Source of the DNA: Pseudomonadota bacterium
GTDB lineage: Bacteria; Pseudomonadota; Alphaproteobacteria; Acetobacterales; Acetobacteraceae
DNA length: 64,000 bases
Reading direction: 5' to 3'
Assembly: GCA_021818505.1 (NCBI GenBank)
Contig: JAKADX010000005.1
Coordinates: forward strand, 1 to 64,000
Shown: positions 51,192-59,131 of the stretch, one piece after another
Numbering within the stretch: position 1 is the stretch's first letter
Layout: each line of letters opens with the position of its first letter
Made by a program: the position numbers and the translations under genes
The notes under the pieces: generated by a model
Seen by the model: only the letters and a program-made list of their open reading frames with translations
Databases searched by the model: none
What the model was told of the DNA's origin: nothing

Positions 51192-52472
51192 GTGTCGGGG
51201 GTGCCGCTCAGCGTCGCCACGATCCCGTCGGGCAGCGATTACGGGCTCGACGGCACCGTCGAACTGCCCGGCTCGTCGCAGGTGTACTGGTGGCAGGCGA
51301 CAGTCACCGGCGCCGTCACGCCGCTGAACTCGCCACTCACCGTCTATAACGGCCCGCTCACCAAGCAGATCGAGGCGATCGGCGGCACCGCCGGCTTCAC
51401 CAACGCCACTCTGGCCGGGCTGGGTTTGCCCGGCGACGCGGCGGGGGTCGCGGTCTCCGGCCAGGGCGCGCCGTCGATCGGCGGGGCGAGCGTCTCCGAC
51501 ACCATGGCGTTCCGTTTCTTTAACGAGACGCTTCCGGCCGGAGCCAGCTTCGTGCTGTGGGAGAGCGGCGTCGGCCAGGCCGGCGCGACGGCGAGCTTCA
51601 GCATCGGCGCCGCCGGTTCGGCGGACCAGCCGCTCGTCACGGCGGACTGGACCTACGCGCCGCTGGCGCCGTTCGACCTGCCGGGCGAGGCGACGGTGAC
51701 TGCTTCCGGCAGCGTGCTCGACATCACCGCTGCCGCGACCTCGGCCGTGAACCCCGATGCGGTCGTGGTGGTGACGCCGAATGTTCCGCTCACCTCTCTG
51801 ACCGTGCAGGGCACTGCCGGCGTCGCCGACACCTGGGGCATCGCGCTGATCGGCGCCGCCGCGCAGAACAATGCCCCCTGTTTTCTCGCCGGGACCATCA
51901 TCCTGACGCGGTCCGGCCCGGTCGCGGTGGAGCGGTTGCGGGCGGGCGATCGTGTCGTGGCGCGCCATGCCGGTGTCGTGCCGATCGCCTGGCTCGGCCG
52001 CCGGCGGCTGGTGCCGGGGCGGCATGTGCGGCCCGAGGCGGTCTGGCCCTTTCGCATCCTGCGCGACGCGGTGGCACCTGGCGTGCCGGCGCGCGACCTG
52101 CTGCTGTCGCCCGATCACGCGGTCTGCCTCGGCGGCGTGCTGATCCCGGTGAAATACCTCGCCAACGGGCTGACCATCTTCCAGGACCGCGGGTTTGCTG
52201 AGGTCGAGTACTGGCACGTCGAACTGCCGTGCCACGACGTGCTGCTGGCCGAGGCGCTGCCTGTCGAGTCCTATCTCGACACCGGGAATCGCGGTGCCTT
52301 CGAGAACGGCGGTGTGGCGCCCGCGTTGCATCCCGAGTTCGGCCGCAGGCGCTGGGAGCAGGATGCCTGCGCCCCATTGTGGGGCGAGGGCGGTCCGGTG
52401 GATCATGTCCGCGCGCTGCTGCGCGCACGCGCCCGCGAACGCCAACGGTCGTCCGCCTGCCGGGCGGCCTGA
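51192..52472 (+). CDS. Hint-domain (Hint_2, hedgehog/intein-type) protein
   Basis: A 426-aa protein in two parts. Residues 1-225 are Gly/Ala/Thr-rich and beta-strand-like, of no recognised family and without a clear signal peptide. Residues 228-375 form a Hint module: Cys230 (PCFLAGTIILT), AVERLRAGDRVV, LSPDHAV with His309 and PVKYLANG. Hint modules can cleave the chain at the first Cys and in some cases ligate it. The Cys and the LSPDH His are intact, so self-processing is possible. The GTG start has AGGAGGG seven bases upstream. Its role is unknown. Confidence 0.82.
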   Translation: MSGVPLSVATIPSGSDYGLDGTVELPGSSQVYWWQATVTGAVTPLNSPLTVYNGPLTKQIEAIGGTAGFTNATLAGLGLPGDAAGVAVSGQGAPSIGGASVSDTMAFRFFNETLPAGASFVLWESGVGQAGATASFSIGAAGSADQPLVTADWTYAPLAPFDLPGEATVTASGSVLDITAAATSAVNPDAVVVVTPNVPLTSLTVQGTAGVADTWGIALIGAAAQNNAPCFLAGTIILTRSGPVAVERLRAGDRVVARHAGVVPIAWLGRRRLVPGRHVRPEAVWPFRILRDAVAPGVPARDLLLSPDHAVCLGGVLIPVKYLANGLTIFQDRGFAEVEYWHVELPCHDVLLAEALPVESYLDTGNRGAFENGGVAPALHPEFGRRRWEQDACAPLWGEGGPVDHVRALLRARARERQRSSACRAA

Positions 52473-52483
52473 TCGGGAGGACC

Positions 52484-53974
52484 ATGATGACTGTCATGCT
52501 GCGGCCGACGCGCCGCGCGCTGCTCGGCGCGCTGGCGGCACCCTTCGTTGCCCGCGCGGCGGCGGCGCAGTCGCCGCTTGCGGTCGCGACCGCCGCCGGC
52601 ACGGTCCGGGGCGTGCGTGAGGGACAGGCGCGCGTGTTCCGTGGCGTGCCGTTCGCCGCCCCGCCGGTCGGCAAGCTGCGCTTCCGCCCGCCCGTGGCGC
52701 ACGCCACGTGGTCGGGCGTCCGGCCGGCGCGGGACTTCGGCCCTGCGCCGATTCAGCCGCCGGGCCTCGCCATCTCCGGGGTGCCGACCAGCGAGGACTG
52801 CCTCTATCTCAACATCTGGGCGCCGGCGGACGGGGCGGGGCATCCGGTGTTCGTCTGGCTGCACGGCGGCGGCAACCAGGCGGGCACGACGCACGCGGCG
52901 ATCTTCGACGGAACGCCCTTCGCCGCGAACGGCGTGGTGTGCGTGACCGTCGGCTATCGGCTGGGGGCCTTCGGTTTCCTCGATCTCAGTTCGGTGCTTG
53001 GCGCCGACTACGCCGGCAGCGGCTGCAACGGGCTGCGCGATCAGGTGGCGGCGCTGGCCTGGGTGCGCGACAACATCGCGGCCTTCGGTGGCAATCCGGC
53101 TCAGGTAACGCTGGCAGGACAGTCAGCCGGGGCGAAAGACGTCTGCGCACTGCTCGGCTCGCCGGCCGCGGCGGGCCTTTTCCAGCGCGCCATCATCGAG
53201 AGCGGCAGTGCCCAGACCGTGTTCACCGCCGAGGAGGGCGCGCGCGTGGCACGGCAATTCGCCGCCGCGCTCGGTACGGACCCGCGCACGGCTTCCGCAA
53301 GGCACGTGCTGGCGGCGGAGATGGCCGTGCTCGCCGACCCGCCGGTAAACTGGCCGTTCCGGCCCGTGATCGATGGCGACTTCCTGCCGCGGCGCCCACT
53401 GGAGTTCATCGCCGGTGGCGGTGCCGCGAAGGTCGCGCTGCTGCTCGGCACCAATGCCGACGAAGCGGTGCTGTTCGTCCCCGACGCCGCTGCCGCCGCG
53501 CGCCCGCGCACGCAGGCGGAGGTTGCGAACATGACGGTGGCGGATTTCTCGGCACTGGAGGCGGCCTATGCGCGGACGCTGCCGGACCTGTCGATGGCCG
53601 AGCGGCACTGGCGAATGCTGACCGCGGAGGAATACTGGATTCCGACGCTGCGGGTGGCGGAGGCGCAGGTGCGCGCCGGCGGAACCGCGTGGATGTACCG
53701 CTATGACCTGCCGGCGACCGACGGCAAATATCCCGGCCACGCAGCGCACGCCGGCGAACTCCCCTCGGTGTGGCGCCGGCCGGGCGCGGCGCTGCCGGCG
53801 CTGCACGATGTCTGGGTGCGCTTCATCGCCGGCGGGCCGCCCGGCGCGCCAGGGCTGCCGGAGTGGCCGAGATTCGACGCGGCGCGGCGCAGCACGATGA
53901 TCTTCGATGCCAGCCCGCACGTGGCCGACGACCCGCGCGGGGCGGAGCGGCGGATCTGGACCGGGGTGCTGTAG
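52484..53974 (+). CDS. Type-B carboxylesterase/lipase family protein, exported
   Basis: A 496-aa precursor with an RR-containing signal (RPTRRALLGALAAPFVARA). The alpha/beta-hydrolase core has oxyanion HGGG (127-130), nucleophile Ser214 in GQSAG, acid Glu327 in GTNADE and His422 in HAGELPSVW. The family usually has GESAG; Gln for Glu is less common but keeps the elbow. The substrate is unknown and is probably a carboxylic ester in the periplasm. GGGAGG precedes two adjacent ATGs (52484 and 52487). Confidence 0.92.
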   Translation: MMTVMLRPTRRALLGALAAPFVARAAAAQSPLAVATAAGTVRGVREGQARVFRGVPFAAPPVGKLRFRPPVAHATWSGVRPARDFGPAPIQPPGLAISGVPTSEDCLYLNIWAPADGAGHPVFVWLHGGGNQAGTTHAAIFDGTPFAANGVVCVTVGYRLGAFGFLDLSSVLGADYAGSGCNGLRDQVAALAWVRDNIAAFGGNPAQVTLAGQSAGAKDVCALLGSPAAAGLFQRAIIESGSAQTVFTAEEGARVARQFAAALGTDPRTASARHVLAAEMAVLADPPVNWPFRPVIDGDFLPRRPLEFIAGGGAAKVALLLGTNADEAVLFVPDAAAAARPRTQAEVANMTVADFSALEAAYARTLPDLSMAERHWRMLTAEEYWIPTLRVAEAQVRAGGTAWMYRYDLPATDGKYPGHAAHAGELPSVWRRPGAALPALHDVWVRFIAGGPPGAPGLPEWPRFDAARRSTMIFDASPHVADDPRGAERRIWTGVL

Positions 53975-53983
53975 GCCGGGCGC

Positions 53984-54928
53984 TTAATCCGCTACCCGCA
54001 CCAGCGACCAGGTCAGGTCGGGGTCGTAGGTCCGGGTCGCGTCGGCGATCTCGTCGGTGCGCGTACCGAGATTCTTCTGGAAGATAGTGCCGTCGGGACC
54101 GAGCAGGAAGGTCATCAGCCCGGTGCTGCCATAGCGCACCGGCCAGGCGAGATAGGCGTAGCCGCCGGTCAGCCGTCCGCCGGACAGATAGTTTTTCGCG
54201 CCGCCCGGCGCGTTCGGCCCGGAAGCGGTCAGCAGCTTGATGTGGTAGCCGCCGAACGATTCGGGCAGATCGGTCCTGGTCAGCGGATAGCCGCGGGCCC
54301 GTGCCGCATCGGCGAGATCGGCGAGCGGGCTGCGCGGCGTGGCGGGGGCATCCGGCCAATAGAGGCCGTCGCGCTGGCCGTTACTGCTGACCAGCCGCAG
54401 CGCGTAGTCGTGCGACCCGCCCGTGATGTCCCGATAGGCGCGCTGCGCGTCGGCAAGTGCGAGCAGGCCGCGGATGGCCCCGATCTCGTTGCGGCCGACG
54501 CGTCGGTCGTTGATCCGCCGCGCGGCGTCGGCGGTGTCGAAGTGCCAGCCGCTGCGGTCGCGCACCAGCGGGATCGGCAGGGTCCAGTCGCGTGCCCCGA
54601 TTACCAGCAGCGCGTGGCGGTCGTCCTGGCGGACAATGTGGTGGCGGTCGGCATAGGTTTCGATGAAGTTCCGGACTTCCTCAATATTGACGGCCTTGTC
54701 GCCGCTGTCGAGCAAAGCGACGCCGCCGGGACCGATCACGGCTTCGATCTGCCACGCCTCCTCGGACAGCAGGGCGGCGAGCAGGGCCGTGCCGGCATCC
54801 TCCGGCGTTGCGAAACCGGCCTGGGCGACCTCGGCCGCCGGTGCCGGCGTTGGAGCGGCGTACGTGCCGACAACCGCGCCGGGCAGCAGCAGCGTGGCGG
54901 CGAGCGCGGCGGCGGAGAGCGAGCGCAT
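53984..54928 (-). CDS. DUF2950 family exported protein
   Basis: A 314-aa secreted protein with a Sec signal peptide (ALAATLLLPGAVVGTYAA). The DUF2950 body has FATPEDAGTALLAALLS, WHFDTADAARRINDRRVGRNE, YWP, GGYHIKLLTASGP and YLAWPVRYGSTGLMTFL. The family's function is unknown. The ATG at 54928 has GGAAGGG seven bases upstream. It lies 14 bases after the DUF3300 gene, and these two families are often neighbours, so a shared envelope function is likely. Confidence 0.88.
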   Translation of the reverse strand: MRSLSAAALAATLLLPGAVVGTYAAPTPAPAAEVAQAGFATPEDAGTALLAALLSEEAWQIEAVIGPGGVALLDSGDKAVNIEEVRNFIETYADRHHIVRQDDRHALLVIGARDWTLPIPLVRDRSGWHFDTADAARRINDRRVGRNEIGAIRGLLALADAQRAYRDITGGSHDYALRLVSSNGQRDGLYWPDAPATPRSPLADLADAARARGYPLTRTDLPESFGGYHIKLLTASGPNAPGGAKNYLSGGRLTGGYAYLAWPVRYGSTGLMTFLLGPDGTIFQKNLGTRTDEIADATRTYDPDLTWSLVRVAD

Positions 54929-54942
54929 GGCGGGACCCTTCC

Positions 54943-56151
54943 TCATGGCACCAGCTTGGCCAGTTCCTGGTGGCGCATCGGCACCGCCAGCGGATCGCGG
55001 CTCTCCGCGCCGCGGGCCTCGAACTGGACGGCCTGCGCGCCGGCCACCACGTCGGACAGGGCGTCGGCGCGCATCGTCTCCATGTGTGCCGGCAGCGGGG
55101 CGAGATGGATGCCGATCGGCGGCGCCGCGCCGGCCGTTGCCGTGGCCGCCGACGCATGCGCCGCGGGCGGCGGCAGGATCGCATGGACCGCGACTTCCGC
55201 CGGCCGGCGCACCAGGTCGGCGGATACCGTGACAACCTTGCGTCCGATCGCGTTCGGCGGAATGCCGCTCGGCGGCTCCGGCCGTCCTACCGGGCCGCCC
55301 GGCGGCAGCGGCGGGGCGCCCAGCCCGGCATCGACGCGGCCGGTCAGCGCATAGACCTGATGCGGGCGCCAGACCGACAGGGTCACCGCCGGCCGATCGC
55401 CGTTCACCGCGTTCCATCGCTTCACGTCGAGCGTGATCTCGCCGCGGCCCCAGGCGATGCCGCACAGGTCGCGCAGTGGCATCGGTGGTTCGATCGGCGT
55501 TGTCGCCCCGGCGGCGAGCCGCACCGGCGTGGTCGCGGCATAGGGCCAAGCGCCGTAGGCGGCGGGGTCGATATCCGGGACCGCAATCGCGGGTGCGCTG
55601 GCCGGGTCGATCGCCACGGAGTTGCCAAGCAGCCGCACCGTGAATGGCCCGGAGACCGCGTCAGGGCTGATGCTGAGTGCCTGCCGGCGCAGCCGTTGCA
55701 CCGAGTCGAGCACCAGCTCCGGCTGGTTCGCGATCGCGTAGCCGACCTGCATGGTCCAGTCGAGATGGTCGTTGAGCATCCGCAGCACGCCCGGGAACGC
55801 CACCAGTACTTTGGCCGCGGGGTCCAGGTCCTCTCCGGCCAGGGCGGTCGCCAGCGCGTCGCCAGCCAGCGTCGCGTGGTCCGGCTGCGCCGCCCAGCGC
55901 GCGGCCATCACCACCTGCAGCGGGTCGCTCGCCGCCATCAGCAGCGGCGCCAGCACCGCGTCGGGGTAGAGCGCGATCGGCGCCAGCAGGGCGTCGAGTT
56001 GTTCGACCGCGAAGCTGTCCGGCGTGCTCGCCGGGGCGGCAGCCGGCATCGCCACGACCGTGGCCGGCGGCTGCTGGGCCGCGGCAGGGATGGCAGCGAT
56101 TGCCATGCCGAACAGGGTGGCGATCCGGGCTCGTCTGGTCGCGCGTCGCAT
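54943..56151 (-). CDS. DUF3300 family exported protein
   Basis: A 402-aa protein with a signal peptide (ATLFGMAIAAIPAAAQ). The DUF3300 segment is LDALLAPIALYPDAVLAPLLMAAS with an ALAGEDLDPAAKVLVAFPGVL block. A long Pro/Ala-rich second half follows. The function of the family is unknown. The start at 56151 has GAGG six bases upstream; ATG at 56163 is an alternative. It is probably co-transcribed with the DUF2950 gene. Confidence 0.87.
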   Translation of the reverse strand: MRRATRRARIATLFGMAIAAIPAAAQQPPATVVAMPAAAPASTPDSFAVEQLDALLAPIALYPDAVLAPLLMAASDPLQVVMAARWAAQPDHATLAGDALATALAGEDLDPAAKVLVAFPGVLRMLNDHLDWTMQVGYAIANQPELVLDSVQRLRRQALSISPDAVSGPFTVRLLGNSVAIDPASAPAIAVPDIDPAAYGAWPYAATTPVRLAAGATTPIEPPMPLRDLCGIAWGRGEITLDVKRWNAVNGDRPAVTLSVWRPHQVYALTGRVDAGLGAPPLPPGGPVGRPEPPSGIPPNAIGRKVVTVSADLVRRPAEVAVHAILPPPAAHASAATATAGAAPPIGIHLAPLPAHMETMRADALSDVVAGAQAVQFEARGAESRDPLAVPMRHQELAKLVP

Positions 56152-56256
56152 CGGTGGCCTCATGCGCAATAGGGGCCGGCATCGCGAGTCGCTCGCGATT
56201 CCCAATGGTATGCGCCCTTTTCCTCGCGCGCCGCAATAGGATCGTTGGCGTCTCGT

Positions 56257-57114
56257 CTAGGCCGGTCCGGCGACCCCCAGCCGGCCCGCAAGGTCCTGCA
56301 TAAACTGCCACGCCACCCGTCCGGAGCGGGCGCCGCGGGTGACCGACCACTCCACCGCCTCGGCGCGCAGCCGCTCCGGCGGCAGGTCGAGTCCGAACCA
56401 GCCGGCGTAGCCCTCGACCATGGCAAAGAACGTGTCCTGGTCGCAGTTGTGAAAACCGATCCAGAGGCCGAACCGGTCCGAGAGCGACACTTTCTCCTCC
56501 GTCGCCTCGGAGGGGTTGATGGCGGTGCTGCGTTCGTTCTCGATCATGTCGCGCGGCATCAGGTGACGGCGGTTAGAGGTGGCGTAGAACAGGACGTTCG
56601 CCGGCCGCCCCTCGATGCCGCCGTCGAGCACTGATTTCAGCGCCTTGTAATCGGCATCCTCGCGCTCAAAAGAGAGGTCGTCGCAGAAGATCAGGCAGCG
56701 GCGCGGCTGGCCGCGCACCTGGCGCAGCAGGTCGGGCAGCGTGGCGATGTCCTCGCGGTGGATTTCCACCAGTACCAGGCTGCCCGGCACCTGGGCGTTG
56801 GATTCGGCGTGCGCAGCCTTGATCAGCGAGGATTTGCCCATCCCCCTGGCACCCCACAGCATCGCGTTGTTGGCGGGCAGACCGCGCGCAAAGCGCAGCG
56901 TGTTGTCGAGCAGGATTCTTTTCTGTCGCTCGACGCCTTGCAGCAGCGCGATCGGCACGCGCGCCACCGTCGGCACCGGGGCGAGGGAGGGTGGCACCGG
57001 ATGCCAGACGAAGGCGTCGGCGGCGGCGAGGTCGGGGGCCGTGGGCGGTGGCGGGGCGAGCCGCTCCAGCGCCTCGGCGATACGGGTGGCGGTGTCGATC
57101 AGGCGCTGGTCCAT
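56257..57114 (-). CDS. DUF815 family AAA-type ATPase
   Basis: A 285-aa cytosolic protein with Walker A GARGMGKSS (88-96), Walker B CLIFCDDLSF (about 140-149), sensor-like YATSNRRHLMPR and a second LSDRFGLWIGFH block typical of DUF815. The family is widespread in proteobacteria, AAA-like and without an established role. ATG at 57114 begins the conserved N-terminal helix. It is divergent from yajC. Confidence 0.9.
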   Translation of the reverse strand: MDQRLIDTATRIAEALERLAPPPPTAPDLAAADAFVWHPVPPSLAPVPTVARVPIALLQGVERQKRILLDNTLRFARGLPANNAMLWGARGMGKSSLIKAAHAESNAQVPGSLVLVEIHREDIATLPDLLRQVRGQPRRCLIFCDDLSFEREDADYKALKSVLDGGIEGRPANVLFYATSNRRHLMPRDMIENERSTAINPSEATEEKVSLSDRFGLWIGFHNCDQDTFFAMVEGYAGWFGLDLPPERLRAEAVEWSVTRGARSGRVAWQFMQDLAGRLGVAGPA

Positions 57115-57140
57115 GCGGGCGGCTCTTTCGTGGCGGTCGC

Positions 57141-57168
57141 TTGACGTTGAAGGCGCGGAAACTATGGT
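57141..57168 (+). promoter_or_regulatory. Sigma-70-type promoter of yajC
   Basis: TTGACG at 57141-57146 and TATGGT at 57163-57168 are 16 bases apart, ending 34 bases before the yajC ATG. Both hexamers fit the alphaproteobacterial housekeeping consensus. Confidence 0.6.
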
Positions 57169-57201
57169 CCGCGCGCCGCTCCCGCAATCGGAACCCATTT
57201 C

Positions 57202-57552
57202 ATGCTGATCTCCGCCGCCTACGCGCAGGACGCCCTCGGCTCGCTCGGCTCGCTGTCCAGCGTCGGCCAGTTTCTGCCGCTCGTTCTGATCTTCGCCGTC
57301 TTCTACTTCCTGCTGATCCGCCCGCAGCAGCAGAAGCAGAAGGAGACGAAGCGGATGCTGAGCGAACTCAAGCGCGGCGACCGGGTGGTGACCGGCGGCG
57401 GCATCCTCGGTGTGGTGACGAAGCCGCCGAAGCCGGAGGACCGCGAGATCGAGGTCGAGATCGCGCAGAACACGCGCGTGATCGTGCTGCGCGAGACGAT
57501 CACCAACGTGATCCGCCCGCCCGCGGCGGCAAACGACGCGAAGAAAAACTGA
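57202..57552 (+). CDS. yajC: YajC: Sec translocon accessory protein
   Basis: A 116-aa single-span membrane protein. A short N-terminal periplasmic stretch is followed by one membrane helix (about 22-40, LPLVLIFAVFYFLLIRPQQQ), then a charged SH3-like domain (GDRVVTGGGILGVV). It associates with SecDF. secD and secF often follow yajC, but they do not follow here. Confidence 0.95.
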   Translation: MLISAAYAQDALGSLGSLSSVGQFLPLVLIFAVFYFLLIRPQQQKQKETKRMLSELKRGDRVVTGGGILGVVTKPPKPEDREIEVEIAQNTRVIVLRETITNVIRPPAAANDAKKN

Positions 57553-57567
57553 GAACTCTCACCCCGG

Positions 57568-57591
57568 CCCTCTCCCGTAAGCGGGAGAGGG
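57568..57591. repeat. REP-like palindrome (perfect 10-bp stem, 4-base loop)
   Basis: CCCTCTCCCG pairs with CGGGAGAGGG around TAAG, and is followed by GTGGCGAGCGCAGTGAGACG. This resembles the short extragenic palindromes common in alphaproteobacterial genomes. It lies between the convergent yajC and sod genes and may also serve as a terminator, but there is no T tract. Confidence 0.65.
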
Positions 57592-57624
57592 TGGCGAGCG
57601 CAGTGAGACGGGCGCGGGCGTGCG

Positions 57625-58227
57625 CTAAAGCTGCGAGGCCGCGAACTCGTAGTTCGCGATGTTGTCCATCCAGTTCTGCACGTAGTCGGGGCGGCGGTTG
57701 CGGTAGTCGAGATAGTAGCTGTGCTCCCACACGTCGATGCCGAGCAGGGCCTTGCCCTCGCCGGTCGCGAGCGGGTTGGAGCCGTTGGGAGTCTTGGTGA
57801 CTTTCAGCTTGCCGTCGCTGCCCAGCACCAGCCATGCCCAGCCGGAGCCAAACTGCGTCGTCGCGGCCTGCTTGAAGGCATCCTTGAATTGCTGCACGCC
57901 GCCGAAATCGGACGCGAGCTTCTGCTCTAGCTTGCCGGGAATCTTGCCGCCCTCGGTCGGCGACATCGCCTGCCAGAACAGGATGTGGTTCCAGTGCTGG
58001 CCAGCGTTGTTGAAGACCGGCGCGATGTCCGGCTTGTTGTACGAAAGCCTGACGATCTCGTCGAGCGACTTGCCTTTCAGGGCGTCGTCCTTCTCGACGA
58101 AGCCGTTGAGCGCGGTCACATAGGCCTGGTGGTGCTTGCCGTGATGCAGCTCCAGCGTCTCCTGGCACATGCCGCGCCCGGCGAGCGCGCTGGTGGAGTA
58201 GGGGAGCGGGGGAAGCTCGAAGGCCAT
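57625..58227 (-). CDS. sodB: Superoxide dismutase, Fe type
   Basis: Converts superoxide to O2 and H2O2. The 200-aa enzyme has metal ligands His28, His81 (QHWNHILFW), Asp165 and His169 (DVWEH). Gln77, four residues before His81, is the position that marks Fe-SODs, although cambialistic metal use cannot be excluded. ATG at 58227 begins the conserved MAFELPPLPY; an ATG three codons earlier is too close to its GGAG. No signal peptide, so it is cytosolic. Confidence 0.96.
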   Translation of the reverse strand: MAFELPPLPYSTSALAGRGMCQETLELHHGKHHQAYVTALNGFVEKDDALKGKSLDEIVRLSYNKPDIAPVFNNAGQHWNHILFWQAMSPTEGGKIPGKLEQKLASDFGGVQQFKDAFKQAATTQFGSGWAWLVLGSDGKLKVTKTPNGSNPLATGEGKALLGIDVWEHSYYLDYRNRRPDYVQNWMDNIANYEFAASQL

Positions 58228-58272
58228 GGCGGACATCTCCGTTCCTGAGTTGTGACGGCGCAAGGGGTAGCT

Positions 58273-59091
58273 ATGGACCTGGGCGAGCAGCGTCAAGCAG
58301 GAGCGGCGCCGGAAGGCGAGGTGGGGGCGTTGGTGCGGCGCCACGACCCCGACCGCTTCCTGACCGCGCTGTTCGCGCCGGCCGAACGGCGCGACACGCT
58401 GTTGCTGCTCTACGCCTTCAATCACGAACTGGCGCGCGCGCGGGAGATGGTGCGCGAGCCGATGATGGCGATGATCCGCCTGCAATGGTGGCGCGAGGTG
58501 GTCGAGGGGGCCGAACGGCGCCATGAGGTCGCCGGGCCGCTCGGCGCGGCGCTGGCCGCGGGGCGGCTTTCGCGCGATGACCTTGCCGCGATGATCGACG
58601 CGCGCGAGGCGGAGGCGGCGCCGGCGATCGCAACGTTCGCGGAGTGGCAGGCGCATGTGCGCGGCACCGCCGGGGCGCTGGCGCGCGCGGCGGGGCGGGC
58701 GCTGGGCGCCGAGGGGGCCCTGCTGGAGCGCATCGCCACGCTCGGCACCGTCTATGGCGCCGCCGGGCAGGTGCGCAACGTCCGGACGCTGGCACGCCAG
58801 GGCCGCTGCCTGCTGCCGCTCGATCTGCTGGCGGCGCAGGGGCTGACGGCGGAGGCGGTCGCGGCGCGGCCGGACGATGCGCGGCTGGCGCCGGTGCTGG
58901 CGGAGCTGTCGGACTGGGGGCGCGGGCTGCTGGCGGCGGCGGGCGGGCGCCTGCCGCGTCCGGTGATCGCCGCGGCGCTGCCCGCCGTGCTGGCCCGCCA
59001 CGATCTGCGCCGCCCTGCGGAAGCGCCCGAACCGCGCCGTTTCGCCGCCCGCGCCGCGGTGCTCGCGGCCTTCCTTGCCGGGCGGGTGTGA
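58273..59091 (+). CDS. Squalene/phytoene synthase-like protein (NDUFAF6-like), catalytic Asp missing
   Basis: A 272-aa helical protein with YAFNHELARAREMV and IRLQWWREVVEG, diagnostic of the squalene/phytoene synthase superfamily. The first Asp-rich motif (DxxxD) of true synthases is replaced by YAFNHELA, and a second is not seen. That pattern fits the branch that includes mitochondrial NDUFAF6, a complex I assembly factor. A catalytic role in carotenoid or hopanoid synthesis is therefore doubtful. AAGGGG precedes the ATG. It is divergent from sodB, 45 bases apart. Confidence 0.83.
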   Translation: MDLGEQRQAGAAPEGEVGALVRRHDPDRFLTALFAPAERRDTLLLLYAFNHELARAREMVREPMMAMIRLQWWREVVEGAERRHEVAGPLGAALAAGRLSRDDLAAMIDAREAEAAPAIATFAEWQAHVRGTAGALARAAGRALGAEGALLERIATLGTVYGAAGQVRNVRTLARQGRCLLPLDLLAAQGLTAEAVAARPDDARLAPVLAELSDWGRGLLAAAGGRLPRPVIAAALPAVLARHDLRRPAEAPEPRRFAARAAVLAAFLAGRV

Positions 59092-59131
59092 GGCGGACTA
59101 GCCTGCCCCAAACCTGTCAGGGGAGGAACGG

